Part shown: piece after piece, positions 1 through 5,680 of the stretch
Numbering within the stretch: position 1 is the stretch's first letter
Layout: each line of letters opens with the position of its first letter
Assembly (NCBI GenBank): GCA_964463915.1
Contig: CAYXEH010000072.1
Coordinates: 1-8,174, forward strand
Length of the DNA stretch: 8,174 bases
Reading direction: 5' to 3'
DNA from: PUPG01 sp964463915
GTDB taxonomy: Bacteria; Bacteroidota; Bacteroidia; Bacteroidales; UBA7960
Notes under the pieces: generated by a model
Databases searched by the model: none
The model's input: the letters and a program-made list of their open reading frames with translations, nothing else
What the model was told of the DNA's origin: nothing
Translations under genes and position numbers: made by a program

Positions 1-163
1 CAACAGTTCTTCCGTATACGAGGCTGACAAGTGTGCCGCCGCGGTTTTCCCTGACACCGCAAATCCCTCTTCTGTCTTCGAAAATTCTGCACCGGTGTGC
101 ACAGAGAGTACAGCGAAGGGCATTGTCAGATATGGCTTCATAAAACGTTACTTGACTTCTCAT
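1..163 (-). CDS. AmmeMemoRadiSam-system radical SAM protein, N-terminal part
   Basis: Partial gene running off the left edge; 54 codons are visible. The product begins MRSQVTFYEAISDNALRC and continues with cysteines at residues 18, 21, 25 and 35, in the pattern CTLCAHRC then GICGVREN, followed by LVSLVYG. This cysteine-rich head, ending in GxCGVRxNxxGxLxxLVYG, is typical of the PflA-like radical SAM member of the AmmeMemoRadiSam set found mostly in anaerobes and archaea. The radical SAM CxxxCxxC motif would lie further in, beyond the edge, so it cannot be checked. The start at 163 is supported by AGAGGG a few bases upstream. The substrate of these enzymes is not established. Assignment rests on recognising the N-terminal pattern; a different PflA-type activase with the same head is the main alternative. 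Confidence 0.75.
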   Translation of the reverse strand, partial: MRSQVTFYEAISDNALRCTLCAHRCRIFEDRRGICGVRENRGGTLVSLVYGRTV

Positions 164-227
164 CCAGGCCCTCTTTTAAAAATATGCAGCAAAGCGTTTA
201 AAGCAAGTCCCTGATTTAATAATAATT

Positions 228-259
228 ACAAAACGAACCGGCTACCGAAAAATCCGGTT
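228..259 (-). terminator. Possible rho-independent terminator after the 49-aa gene
   Basis: A perfect 6-bp inverted repeat, AACCGG at 236-241 and CCGGTT at 254-259, encloses a 12-nt loop. Read on the minus strand, the hairpin is followed by CGTTTTG, a short U-rich tail. It lies about 90 bp beyond the stop of the 49-aa gene and before the radical SAM gene. The stem is short and the T-run is interrupted, so this is tentative. Confidence 0.35.
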
Positions 260-346
260 ACAAAGCCTTGCCCGTCTATCCGACTGCCTTAAATCAGTAA
301 AGTAAATTGATTTTTCTCTGCTATGCCTGTTTCTCTTTTTCTTTTT

Positions 347-496
347 TCAAAGGCTCCCTTTTTTGCATTCCTCGCACAAAAATCCATATTCAGGCACATC
401 GTGGCTTATTATAACATCTTCTTCCTCCGGATAATCCGGACAACCTTTGCTCCAGTGCCACCTGTCGCTGCTCTGCCTCCTGCGAAATTCTGTCAT
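347..496 (-). CDS. 49-aa zinc-knuckle-like hypothetical protein
   Basis: Small protein beginning MTEFRRRQSSDRWHW. Start chosen at 496 because a strong AGGAGG (503-508) sits 6 nt upstream; a longer reading frame from 541 would place this site inside the gene. The layout (basic head with RRRQxSDxWHW, then a cysteine, then CEEC near the C-terminus at C41 and C44) matches a family of roughly 50-residue bacterial hypothetical proteins as I recall it, in which WHWCxNC and CxxC would form a four-cysteine metal site. Here the first position is serine (S16-K-G-C19), so only three cysteines remain; a histidine or aspartate might complete the site, or the metal site is lost. Function unknown. It follows the rubredoxin-like gene on the same strand after 86 bp, so co-transcription is possible. 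Confidence 0.7.
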   Translation of the reverse strand: MTEFRRRQSSDRWHWSKGCPDYPEEEDVIISHDVPEYGFLCEECKKGSL

Positions 497-574
497 GACT
501 ATCCTCCTTTCATAAATTAATAAAAAAAATTGCGCCCACATAACATGGCTCGCCTTGCCATCATGGCCCTCTGC

Positions 575-598
575 AGACCCGCCTAAAGTCTCGGGTCT
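575..598 (-). other. Hairpin across the rubredoxin-like stop codon
   Basis: AGACCCG (575-581) and CGGGTCT (592-598) form a perfect 7-bp stem with a 10-nt loop; the TAG stop of the upstream gene (583-585) is in the loop. No T-run follows on the minus strand, so it is not a classical terminator. It could stabilise the mRNA end or attenuate read-through into the 49-aa gene. Confidence 0.35.
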
Positions 599-828
599 AT
601 ATTGCCTGGACCTCCGCAGTCAGGAGTATAACAGGTTATATTAACAAAACTGTTCTTCTCGCCGCAGTGCGGGCAGACATCAGGAGGTTTGGCCGCGGTT
701 ATTGTATAACCGCAGTTTTTGCATTTCCAGTAAGTCAAACCGCATTTGGGGCATATATCTCCTTTAAACCGGCCGGCTGCCGTATAGCCGCAGAGTGCAC
801 ACGAATACTTTTCCGGTTTGTTTTCCAT
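583..828 (-). CDS. Rubredoxin-like protein with two tandem four-cysteine sites
   Basis: 81-aa cytoplasmic protein, no signal peptide. Two similar halves each carry two CxxC pairs: C10/C13 with C26/C29 (YSCALCGY...DICPKCG), and C36/C39 with C52/C55 (WKCKNCGY...DVCPHCG). Two more cysteines, C66 and C71, lie in a conserved-looking tail CYTPDCGGPGNIDPRL. The second half plus tail matches the short rubredoxin-like proteins common in sulfate-reducing and other anaerobes, in which four cysteines bind one iron; the first half looks like an added zinc-ribbon or second rubredoxin site. Likely role is electron transfer or metal binding; partner unknown. Start at 828 is supported by AAAGGCGG upstream. 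The tail with its two extra cysteines is unlike classical rubredoxin, so redox function is inferred. Confidence 0.8.
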   Translation of the reverse strand: MENKPEKYSCALCGYTAAGRFKGDICPKCGLTYWKCKNCGYTITAAKPPDVCPHCGEKNSFVNITCYTPDCGGPGNIDPRL

Positions 829-898
829 TCCCCACCGCCTTTCTTTGTTAGTGCATCAGGGTTAAGTTTATATAATTAAATATCATAAAAGAAAAGAA

Positions 899-925
899 GG
901 GGACGCCCTTTATATTTTTATATTT
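899..925 (+). repeat. Left inverted end of the RAYT-derived element
   Basis: GGGGACGCCCTT followed by an AT-rich stretch. Reverse-complementary to 1100-1126 with one mismatch. The first 12 bases recur at 4705-4716. Confidence 0.85.
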
Positions 926-949
926 AATAAACGCGGCAGTTCCAACCCA

Positions 950-1047
950 TAGAAAAGCCTCGCGATCCTGATCGTCACGGAATATTTCGGCGCGATCGAA
1001 CCCACGTGCAATGATGCGGGGGCACCCCCCGGCGCATCTATTCCGGC
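950..1047 (-). pseudogene. Frameshifted N-terminal relic of a REP-associated (Y1) transposase
   Basis: Translation of the minus strand across three frames rebuilds the usual N-terminus of a RAYT/Y1 transposase: AGIDAPG (from 1047), then GVPPHH in a second frame, then IIARGFDRAEIFRDDQD and REAFL in a third (ending at 950). In intact proteins this region reads roughly R(I/L)DAPGVxHHVxxRGxxRxxIFxDDxDRxxFL, from recall of the family. At least two frameshifts around the C-rich tract at 1025-1030 break it, and the sequence then passes straight into the AT-rich repeat end, with the HUH motif and catalytic tyrosine deleted. A dead fragment kept only as filler of a short repeat element. The recognition comes from translation, not from a search. 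Confidence 0.7.
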
Positions 1048-1099
1048 TTATTTCAGTGTCTCGGTATTCCTTCTCTTTAGCATGCCGGATTTGAACTGC

Positions 1100-1126
1100 A
1101 AATATAAATATATAAAGGGCGTCCCC
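1100..1126 (-). repeat. Right inverted end of the RAYT-derived element
   Basis: Ends AAGGGCGTCCCC at 1126. Bases 1101-1126 are identical over 26 nt to 5681-5706, and both are followed by (C)ATTCT, so the repeat consensus probably extends a few bases beyond the GGGG. Confidence 0.85.
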
Positions 1127-1129
1127 ATT

Positions 1130-2830
1130 CTAAACGAGATCTCCTGAAACAAACAAGCTTTTGCGGTAATGCCAGCTCTTTGACACACAGATTTTCGCGA
1201 GGTCATTTTTCGCTATATTTGCAGCATCTCCGGATGCGCGATAATAAAAGACTTTTTCCGGGTAATCCGCCAGGCAGACGCGCCAATTCTGCCGCTTTTT
1301 TTCAAGAATAATAACTGAAATCACACCCGCTTCTTCGGGAAGCCAGTACTGTGATTTGGGATCGAACAGTTTTTGAGCGAGCCGACCGGCATGATCCGAA
1401 AGAAAAGCATCATTTCCACGGCCCACCGAAAGCTGAAACATTTCCCGGTCCATCGCGTATGATCGATCCTTTTTTTCTTTGCGTTTTTCATTTTCGAAAT
1501 CACAGAGGAAGGCATATAGTGCCTCATCATCTAAAACACAGCGAATCAGGGTTCGAAATCCGCTGTATTTCTTAAACAGTTTCCCATCTTCATGCATGAA
1601 CTCCGAAGCACGAATATGATCCGGCAAAGACATGCCGATATACCTTGTCTGATCGGGTTTTTCTCTGCCAATCAACATATAGGCAATATGGGGATTCCAG
1701 AAAAATCCTTGTAAAAGATATCTCAATGATGCCGCCTGATCTTTCAGCGCGTATTTGATCAAGGCTTTCATATAACAGGCATTATCCCACAGAAGTTCGG
1801 TAAACAGCTTATCCGCCATTTCAAGATCCCCCAGTTGAAAATAGCAAAGCCCCATCATATTGTAAGTTCCCCAAAGGGGTTGGTATTCGTGACAGAGGTT
1901 AAGCGCTTCAATGGCTTTTTCATACCGTTTCAGATGCATCAGCGAATCGGCTTTACCGGTCAGCGCATTGAAAAAGGGCCGGAACCGGTAGTGGGAATAC
2001 AAGTCTGAAATCTCATATTTCGGGTTGTATTCACAATCATTGCAATTATCCGTATTCCAGTCCGGACATTCGACGATATACTGGCAGACCCTGTCATCTT
2101 TGGTCTTATCGATTTCACTCTGCTTGATGAGCCTTTCCGGATCTTTGGCGATCTCACCGTCAATTATTTCTTTTCCGATTCTTTCTGCTTTTTCAAAATA
2201 GGATAAAGCCAGTAAATGATTGTCATAAATCGTCTCGAGACTGCCAGCATAATATAAAAAATCGATGTTGTCCGGATCGAGTTTCAGGCCTTCGAGAAAC
2301 GCGGCTTTGGCTTCATCCCAATTTCCCGCCGAGTATAACTCGAGACCTGTTTCGTACAAATCTTCTATCCTTTCAGACGCGTTATTTAGTTCCGGTGTCA
2401 TATCCTGTACCGCCTTTTTCTCAAGCATTGCCAGTTTTTCGCCGATCAATGATTCCAGGTGTTTTAACAGCGGTTCTGCCTCGGCAAGATTCTTGATTTG
2501 ATTTGGATATAACGGATGCTGTAGCGAGGACAAAACGGAAATCATCTGCAAGGCGGCATCCCGGATGGGATTGGACTCCGTGATAACCGCTTTTTCAAGC
2601 AAGTCCTTAAGTTTTCGTTTCAATTCAGATCGGTTCACCTTTTTGGCGATACCGTCGAGTTTCATATCCAGTGAATCACAAAACATCCGCCACTGGTTCT
2701 CATCGTCGACCGCCTGCCGGGCAGCAGAAAAGGTTTGAAAAACATGAAGTCTTTCCTGCTTAATGGATTTGTTGACCCTTCGATTGTGCAGAATAACGAT
2801 GGAGTCGCCTTGTAAACGGGGAAAAGCCAT
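1130..2830 (-). CDS. TPR-repeat protein, 566 aa, function unknown
   Basis: Start set at 2830 (MAFPRLQGDS) because AAGGAGGA (2838-2845) sits 7 nt upstream; a longer frame from 2884 would put the promoter palindrome inside the gene. No signal peptide or membrane segment. Residues 1-150 are helical and charged. A TPR unit spans about 159-218 (ELYSAGNWDEAKAAFLEGL, then LALSYFEKAERIG) and a second set about 285-350 (GKADSLMHLKRYEKAIEAL, then YFQLGDLEMADKLF). Between them is a cysteine cluster, C249, C255, C263, C266, that could bind metal. The C-terminal 200 residues match no family I know. TPRs usually mediate protein binding, so a scaffold or adaptor role in the cytoplasm is the most that can be inferred. 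It appears monocistronic, diverging from TA module 1, and its stop abuts the RAYT relic element. Confidence 0.8.
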   Translation of the reverse strand: MAFPRLQGDSIVILHNRRVNKSIKQERLHVFQTFSAARQAVDDENQWRMFCDSLDMKLDGIAKKVNRSELKRKLKDLLEKAVITESNPIRDAALQMISVLSSLQHPLYPNQIKNLAEAEPLLKHLESLIGEKLAMLEKKAVQDMTPELNNASERIEDLYETGLELYSAGNWDEAKAAFLEGLKLDPDNIDFLYYAGSLETIYDNHLLALSYFEKAERIGKEIIDGEIAKDPERLIKQSEIDKTKDDRVCQYIVECPDWNTDNCNDCEYNPKYEISDLYSHYRFRPFFNALTGKADSLMHLKRYEKAIEALNLCHEYQPLWGTYNMMGLCYFQLGDLEMADKLFTELLWDNACYMKALIKYALKDQAASLRYLLQGFFWNPHIAYMLIGREKPDQTRYIGMSLPDHIRASEFMHEDGKLFKKYSGFRTLIRCVLDDEALYAFLCDFENEKRKEKKDRSYAMDREMFQLSVGRGNDAFLSDHAGRLAQKLFDPKSQYWLPEEAGVISVIILEKKRQNWRVCLADYPEKVFYYRASGDAANIAKNDLAKICVSKSWHYRKSLFVSGDLV

Positions 2831-2854
2831 GGAAGTGTCCTCCTTATGCAAGGA

Positions 2855-2903
2855 TGTAATGTTATTTTTTATATAAAAAAACATTACATAAAGATATTGT
2901 CAA
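2855..2903 (-). promoter_or_regulatory. Promoter and 34-nt near-palindrome of the TPR gene
   Basis: Minus strand: TTGACA at 2903-2898 and an AT-rich -10 candidate TTTTAT at 2878-2873 (spacing 19, longer than ideal). The region 2855-2888 is a near-perfect palindrome: arms TGTAATGTT and AACATTACA flank a T6/A6 core that itself is nearly self-complementary. It covers the -10 region and the start of the leader and ends 10 bp before the ribosome binding site. Could act as an operator for a dimeric repressor or as an mRNA hairpin. Confidence 0.5.
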
Positions 2904-3081
2904 GATTTTTTCAGGCCACCTCATTGTGCAAGTATGGCCTTACCGATAGACGGCGCAGAAGGGCCCCGACGCTCCTTGTTTTCTGAGAACTGAAATAAAA
3001 CAGAATTAAAGCCGGAAAAGGAGCAAAAGGCGAAAAAGGAAAAAGCCGTCATTGAATCTGCTGAAAAATCAAGGGAAAGCG

Positions 3082-3118
3082 ATGTCAGCAGCCGGATTGG
3101 GGAACCGGCGTGCTGCAT
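3082..3118. other. Long hairpin in the divergent intergenic region
   Basis: The stretch 2904-3215 has no convincing gene. It does hold one strong fold: CAGCA-GCCGG (3086-3095) pairs with CCGGC-G-TGCTG (3105-3115), with a 9-nt loop and a single bulged G, and ATG/CAT pairing at 3082-3084 and 3116-3118 lengthens the stem. No T-run follows on either strand, so it is not a standard terminator. Confidence 0.4.
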
Positions 3119-3215
3119 GATTTCCTTTCCCCGGCAGACGGCAATGACATGTAAATAACCGGAATGAAAGCAATGGTCGAATTTATTATGGAAAATTGAG
3201 TAGGGCGAAAAATGC

Positions 3216-3247
3216 TTTACAAATTATGGGATATGACTCCATAATTT
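3216..3247 (+). promoter_or_regulatory. Promoter and operator-like inverted repeat of TA module 1
   Basis: TTTACA (3216-3221) and CATAAT (3240-3245) are spaced by 18 bp. A perfect 9-bp inverted repeat, AAATTATGG (3221-3229) and CCATAATTT (3239-3247), covers the spacer and -10. Arms are 18 bp centre to centre, so they lie on nearly the same DNA face. This is the layout expected for autorepression by the antitoxin or the toxin-antitoxin complex. A further ATTATGG half-site is at 3185-3191. Confidence 0.6.
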
Positions 3248-3298
3248 ATGGTGGCGGCATCATATCGTATATTGCTTAAACATAATTGGAGAATAATC

Positions 3299-3517
3299 AT
3301 GCACTTTAGCCTTCCATTGGAACAAATGAGCGTTGAGGAAAAGCTACAGGCGATCGAAGAAATTTGGGCCGATCTTGCCGGCACACCAGAGGATATCCCC
3401 TCCCCGTCCTGGCACGCAGATGTATTACGCGCTCGAGAAAAGCGCATCTCCGAAGGGACATCACACTTTTTGGATATAACCGAAGCGAAGAAAGCTGTGA
3501 GAGAAAACCTCAAATGA
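3299..3517 (+). CDS. Addiction-module antitoxin, Unstab_antitox (TIGR02574) family
   Basis: 72-aa cytoplasmic protein. The order of motifs is that of the PF09720/TIGR02574 antitoxins: MSVEEKLQAIEEIWADL near the start, then PSPSWHADVLRAREKRI, then EAKKAVRE at the C-terminus. The usual family length is 65-80 residues. Start at 3299 chosen for GGAG at 3288-3291; an upstream ATG at 3248 lies right next to the operator and adds residues not seen in the family. The gene overlaps the toxin by 4 bp (ATGA), implying translational coupling. Expected job: bind and neutralise the ParE/RelE-type toxin encoded next, and possibly repress the promoter through the inverted repeat at 3221-3247. Regulation is inferred from the site, not shown. 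Confidence 0.9.
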   Translation: MHFSLPLEQMSVEEKLQAIEEIWADLAGTPEDIPSPSWHADVLRAREKRISEGTSHFLDITEAKKAVRENLK

Positions 3518-3804
3518 GGGTTCAAGTCCTTGATGAGGCAACGGCTGATTTAGCAGACGGATTTCGTTTCTATGAACAACAGGCTGACGGCCTTGGCGAC
3601 TATTTCCTTGATTCACTGTGGTCTGATATTCAATCATTGCGACTTTCCGGGGGAATCCATGCAATCCACAATGGATATCATCGACTAATTTCTAAACGAT
3701 TCCCTTATGCAGTGTATTACCGCATTGAGGATGGTGTTGCGCGCGTCCGAGCCGTACTCGACTGCCGTCGGAATCCAAAATGGATATCGGAACGACTTGA
3801 TTAA
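3514..3804 (+). CDS. ParE/RelE-superfamily toxin of TA module 1
   Basis: 96-aa protein whose ATG overlaps the antitoxin stop (ATGA). Features of the ParE-like plasmid-stabilisation toxins (PF05016): an N-terminal EATADLADGFRFYEQQ helix, GLGDYFLDSLWSDI, and the C-terminal core KRFPYAVYYRIEDGVARVRA followed by CRRNPKWISERL, where R85, R86, P88 and W90 fit the RRxPxxW signature. It looks complete. Members of this fold are either mRNA-cleaving (RelE) or gyrase-targeting (ParE); the FRFYEQQ and RRNPKW signatures group it with ParE-like proteins, but the target cannot be decided from sequence alone. Its partner is the upstream antitoxin. An attC-like fold begins 52 bp after the stop. Confidence 0.88.
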   Translation: MRVQVLDEATADLADGFRFYEQQADGLGDYFLDSLWSDIQSLRLSGGIHAIHNGYHRLISKRFPYAVYYRIEDGVARVRAVLDCRRNPKWISERLD

Positions 3805-3854
3805 TAAGCAAACGTTATTCACAGTATTTTCATTCAATGAAATTGTAAGACCCT

Positions 3855-3908
3855 GCCGACAAGGCGCTCCAGCGGACGCTCGTTCCTCACGCCGTTGAGC
3901 TAATCTTT
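3855..3908 (+). other. Degenerate integron attC-like site
   Basis: Sequence around GACAAGGCGCTCCAGCGGAC resembles the left half of chromosomal-integron attC sites. Folded, GCTC-[C]-AGCGG (3866-3875) pairs with CCGTTGAGC (3892-3900), leaving one bulged C, as attC extrahelical bases do. GCCGA (3855-3859) pairs with TTGGC further out, separated by an unpaired spacer of 5-6 nt on each side. The R-box triplets are off consensus (GAC rather than AAC; CTT rather than GTT), so it would be weak or dead. It lies just behind a TA gene pair, the usual place for a cassette attC. The rest of 3805-4045 shows nothing else convincing. Confidence 0.4.
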
Positions 3909-4045
3909 GGCGTATAAGTTGAATAAATCTTCAAATAACTCGAACTTTGGGAGTAGTGCTTGTTTTGCGGGGACTGTGCCGGAGTAATCTCTGATCTTCT
4001 GCCTCTTCCCGATTCATCATACCTGCAGCCATAAAGGAGACTTAC

Positions 4046-4699
4046 ATGACAGATGCAACGATTCAGGCGTTAAGCGGCATAAGGGATCTTTCAACGGTAA
4101 AGTGGTACGTCATACCGCTGCTTATGATCGTGATGTACATTTACGCAAAGGAAATCAAGCAGGCCCGCTTATCCGGCAACTGGAATGCAGTTTTTGCAGG
4201 CCTTACCCTGTTTGGCGTCGATTTTTTCAATGAGACCTGGAATGGATGGGTCATGCATTTCACCCAGCGCTCGGCCTTATGGACAACCCCCGGCGAGACA
4301 GCCCTGCGGGTCATGATCGGCTGGAATATTGAAATCATCTTCATGTTTCTGCTGGCGGGCATTGTCTATTATCACACGCTTTCGGAGAGCACGACGGAAA
4401 AAATAATGGGCATTCCGGAAAAATGGTTCTGGGCCGTAGGTTTTTCCGCATTTGCCGTTTTTGTCGAATGTCTTCTCAATATCGGCGGGCACCTGGTTTG
4501 GGAATACCCCTTCTGGTATCTTTCCTTCAAGGGCATCTGGCTGATCTTTTTCTTTGGCTATTTTCACTTCTTCTGTGCGATCATCCTGGTGATCAGCCTC
4601 AAGTCAATGAAGAGCAAAATAATCACCCTGTCGATTATCTATGCCGTGCCGGCGATCATGAACATCCTCGCGTTCGGGGTTTTCGGCTGGAATTATTAG
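4046..4699 (+). CDS. Six-helix integral membrane protein, function unknown
   Basis: 217 aa with AAGGAG a few bases before the ATG. Hydrophobic segments at roughly residues 18-34, 45-60, 88-110, 126-147, 161-186 and 190-213 suggest six inner-membrane helices and no cleavable signal. Polar residues stand out within or near them: D59/N62/E63 and W65 (DFFNETWNGW), E96, E141, N145 and H149, E153, H174. These resemble the conserved acidic/histidine sets of membrane enzymes or metal sites, but I cannot assign a family; homologues exist, as I recall, only as conserved hypothetical proteins. It is flanked by TA modules on both sides and has its own ribosome site; the stop at 4699 lies 5 bp before a GGGGACGCCCTT repeat. 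Likely a stand-alone gene. Confidence 0.8.
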   Translation: MTDATIQALSGIRDLSTVKWYVIPLLMIVMYIYAKEIKQARLSGNWNAVFAGLTLFGVDFFNETWNGWVMHFTQRSALWTTPGETALRVMIGWNIEIIFMFLLAGIVYYHTLSESTTEKIMGIPEKWFWAVGFSAFAVFVECLLNIGGHLVWEYPFWYLSFKGIWLIFFFGYFHFFCAIILVISLKSMKSKIITLSIIYAVPAIMNILAFGVFGWNY

Positions 4700-4704
4700 G
4701 ACGT

Positions 4705-4716
4705 GGGGACGCCCTT
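4705..4716 (+). repeat. GGGGACGCCCTT end repeat, left of the MntA/HepT pair
   Basis: Identical for 12 bp to the outer end of the RAYT-derived element (899-910) and inverted relative to 5695-5706. It continues differently (CCCCC rather than the AT-rich stretch), and the GGGG can fold back on the following CCCC to form a small hairpin. Confidence 0.7.
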
Positions 4717-4729
4717 CCCCCATTACGAA

Positions 4730-4767
4730 TGTCAAATTGACAAATAAGCGGCATTTTGTCATAGAAT
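4730..4767 (+). promoter_or_regulatory. Promoter with palindrome upstream of mntA
   Basis: TTGACA (4737-4742) and TAGAAT (4762-4767) are spaced by 19 bp; CATAGA (4760-4765) at 17 bp is an alternative -10. The -35 is the right arm of an exact palindrome TGTCAAATTGACA (4730-4742), a plausible operator. A further TGTCA lies at 4757-4761. The leader to the MNT start is about 70 nt. Confidence 0.45.
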
Positions 4768-4838
4768 TAAACATTCATATGCAGGTTCTGATTTTCTTTT
4801 CAATTTTTTGCCAAATTCTCTGAGCGGCTGGGAAAGCA

Positions 4839-5228
4839 ATGTTGCATCCCGATGATATTGAAAAAATAAAGCGGTTTTTCTCGGAACAGAGCATTATTGC
4901 TGCGGCTTATGTTTTCGGCTCTGTTGCAACCGGCAAAGCCAGAAAGAAAAGCGATATCGACCTTGCCGTCATGATCAGAGGGCATATGGCGGCGATGGGA
5001 CGGGTTGAAATGGAGACCGCTCTTTCAAATCTTTTAGGCCGGGACGTGGATCTTGTCATTTTCCATCAATGCTCGCCCCTTTTGCAGCATCAAATCCTTG
5101 CCCATGGCCGTATGATCTATGAGGCCAACCCGAAAGAACGGGTCCGCCAGGAGGTGTTTGCCAGAAAGGCTTATTTTGACAGCGCTTTTTTGTATAAAAA
5201 GCTGCAGAGGAAACCCGTGCATGGTTGA
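4839..5228 (+). CDS. mntA: MntA-type nucleotidyltransferase antitoxin
   Basis: 129-aa minimal nucleotidyltransferase. The catalytic motif GSX10DXD is intact (G27-S28, then D39-I40-D41 in SDIDLAV), and the third acidic position is supplied by DVDLVIF (D69/D71). In studied MntA/HepT pairs the MNT protein transfers AMP from ATP to the tyrosine of the partner's RX4HXY motif and so blocks the toxin; the same chemistry is expected here because both motifs are complete. Length fits the family. The ribosome site is weak (GGGAAAG). It overlaps the HEPN gene by 8 bp, implying coupled translation and complex formation. The whole pair lies inside inverted GGGGACGCCCTT repeats (4705 and 5706). Confidence 0.88.
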   Translation: MLHPDDIEKIKRFFSEQSIIAAAYVFGSVATGKARKKSDIDLAVMIRGHMAAMGRVEMETALSNLLGRDVDLVIFHQCSPLLQHQILAHGRMIYEANPKERVRQEVFARKAYFDSAFLYKKLQRKPVHG

Positions 5229-5661
5229 CTATGAACTGATTTCCAGAAAACTTTCCCGCATCCAGAGTTATGTGGATGAGCTAAGAGCTGCCACAGATAT
5301 AACCTGGGAGAAATTCAGCGCTGATACAAGAGCCCGGGCCTTTGTCGAGCGGTATCTGCATCTTGCCATAGAGGAGATCATCGATACCGCCAACCACATT
5401 GTGTCTTTCCATCAATGGCGCGAACCTTCGGGTTACCGGGATCTGATGCAGATTCTTTCGGAAAAGGGAATTATCCCGAAAGATCAGCTTTCCATATTCC
5501 AGAACATGGCTTCTTTCCGTAATATGCTGGTACACCGGTATGAGGTGATAGATGCGGAATTGGTTTATGGCATATTTGGAAAGCATCTGGAAGATTTCGA
5601 GCTGTTTATCTCCCTGATTACCAGATGGGTTCAAGCCCTGCCCTCAGGTGGCATCCACTGA
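5221..5661 (+). CDS. hepT: HepT-type HEPN-domain toxin (DUF86)
   Basis: 146-aa all-helical HEPN protein of the DUF86/HepT type. The ribonuclease motif RX4HXY is present as RNMLVHRY (R100, H105, Y107); R and H form the RNase site in the dimer, and Y107 is the expected target of AMPylation by the upstream MNT. Other family landmarks are the N-terminal KLSRIQSYVDEL, the YLHLAIEEIIDTANHI helix and SFRNMLVHRY. Start at 5221 (MVDYEL) is chosen because it overlaps the MNT stop and matches the usual beginning; a longer frame from 5119 is internal to mntA. Expected action is RNA cleavage when free of the antitoxin; characterised relatives differ in RNA target, so none is named here. Nothing appears broken. 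Confidence 0.88.
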   Translation: MVDYELISRKLSRIQSYVDELRAATDITWEKFSADTRARAFVERYLHLAIEEIIDTANHIVSFHQWREPSGYRDLMQILSEKGIIPKDQLSIFQNMASFRNMLVHRYEVIDAELVYGIFGKHLEDFELFISLITRWVQALPSGGIH

Positions 5662-5680
5662 TTTGGAGGGAGAGGGGAGG

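Larger units (their letters stand above)
899..1126. mobile_element. 228-bp inverted-repeat element, deletion derivative of a RAYT/REP element
   Basis: The element is bounded by 27-bp inverted ends (899-925 and 1100-1126) that match at 26 of 27 positions and start GGGGACGCCCTTTATAT. Inside, on the minus strand, is a scrap of a REP-associated tyrosine (Y1) transposase (see 950-1047). The HUH and catalytic-tyrosine parts of that transposase are absent, so the unit cannot move on its own. It lies 3 bp beyond the stop codon of the TPR gene, a typical intergenic position for REP-type repeats. No target duplication is evident, as expected for Y1 enzymes. The same end sequence recurs at 4705 and 5681. 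Confidence 0.7.

Noticed and set aside
323..520. 65-codon plus-strand frame
   Set aside because: It is antisense to the 49-aa gene, which has a strong AGGAGG site and family-like features.
540..565. Hairpin ATGGC/GCCAT with an 8-T run further on (minus strand) as a terminator of the rubredoxin-like gene
   Set aside because: The T-run starts about 14 nt after the stem, too far for an intrinsic terminator.
2921..3118. 65-codon frame on the minus strand, S/F-rich, opposite a K/E-rich frame on the plus strand (KPEKEQKAKKEKAV)
   Set aside because: Neither strand has a convincing start with a ribosome site or a recognisable product. The plus-strand K/E-rich stretch might be a decayed gene tail, but that cannot be supported.
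3968..3984. GCGGGGACTGTGCCGG as another copy of the GGGGACGCCC repeat
   Set aside because: Only GGGGAC matches; too short to count as a family member.
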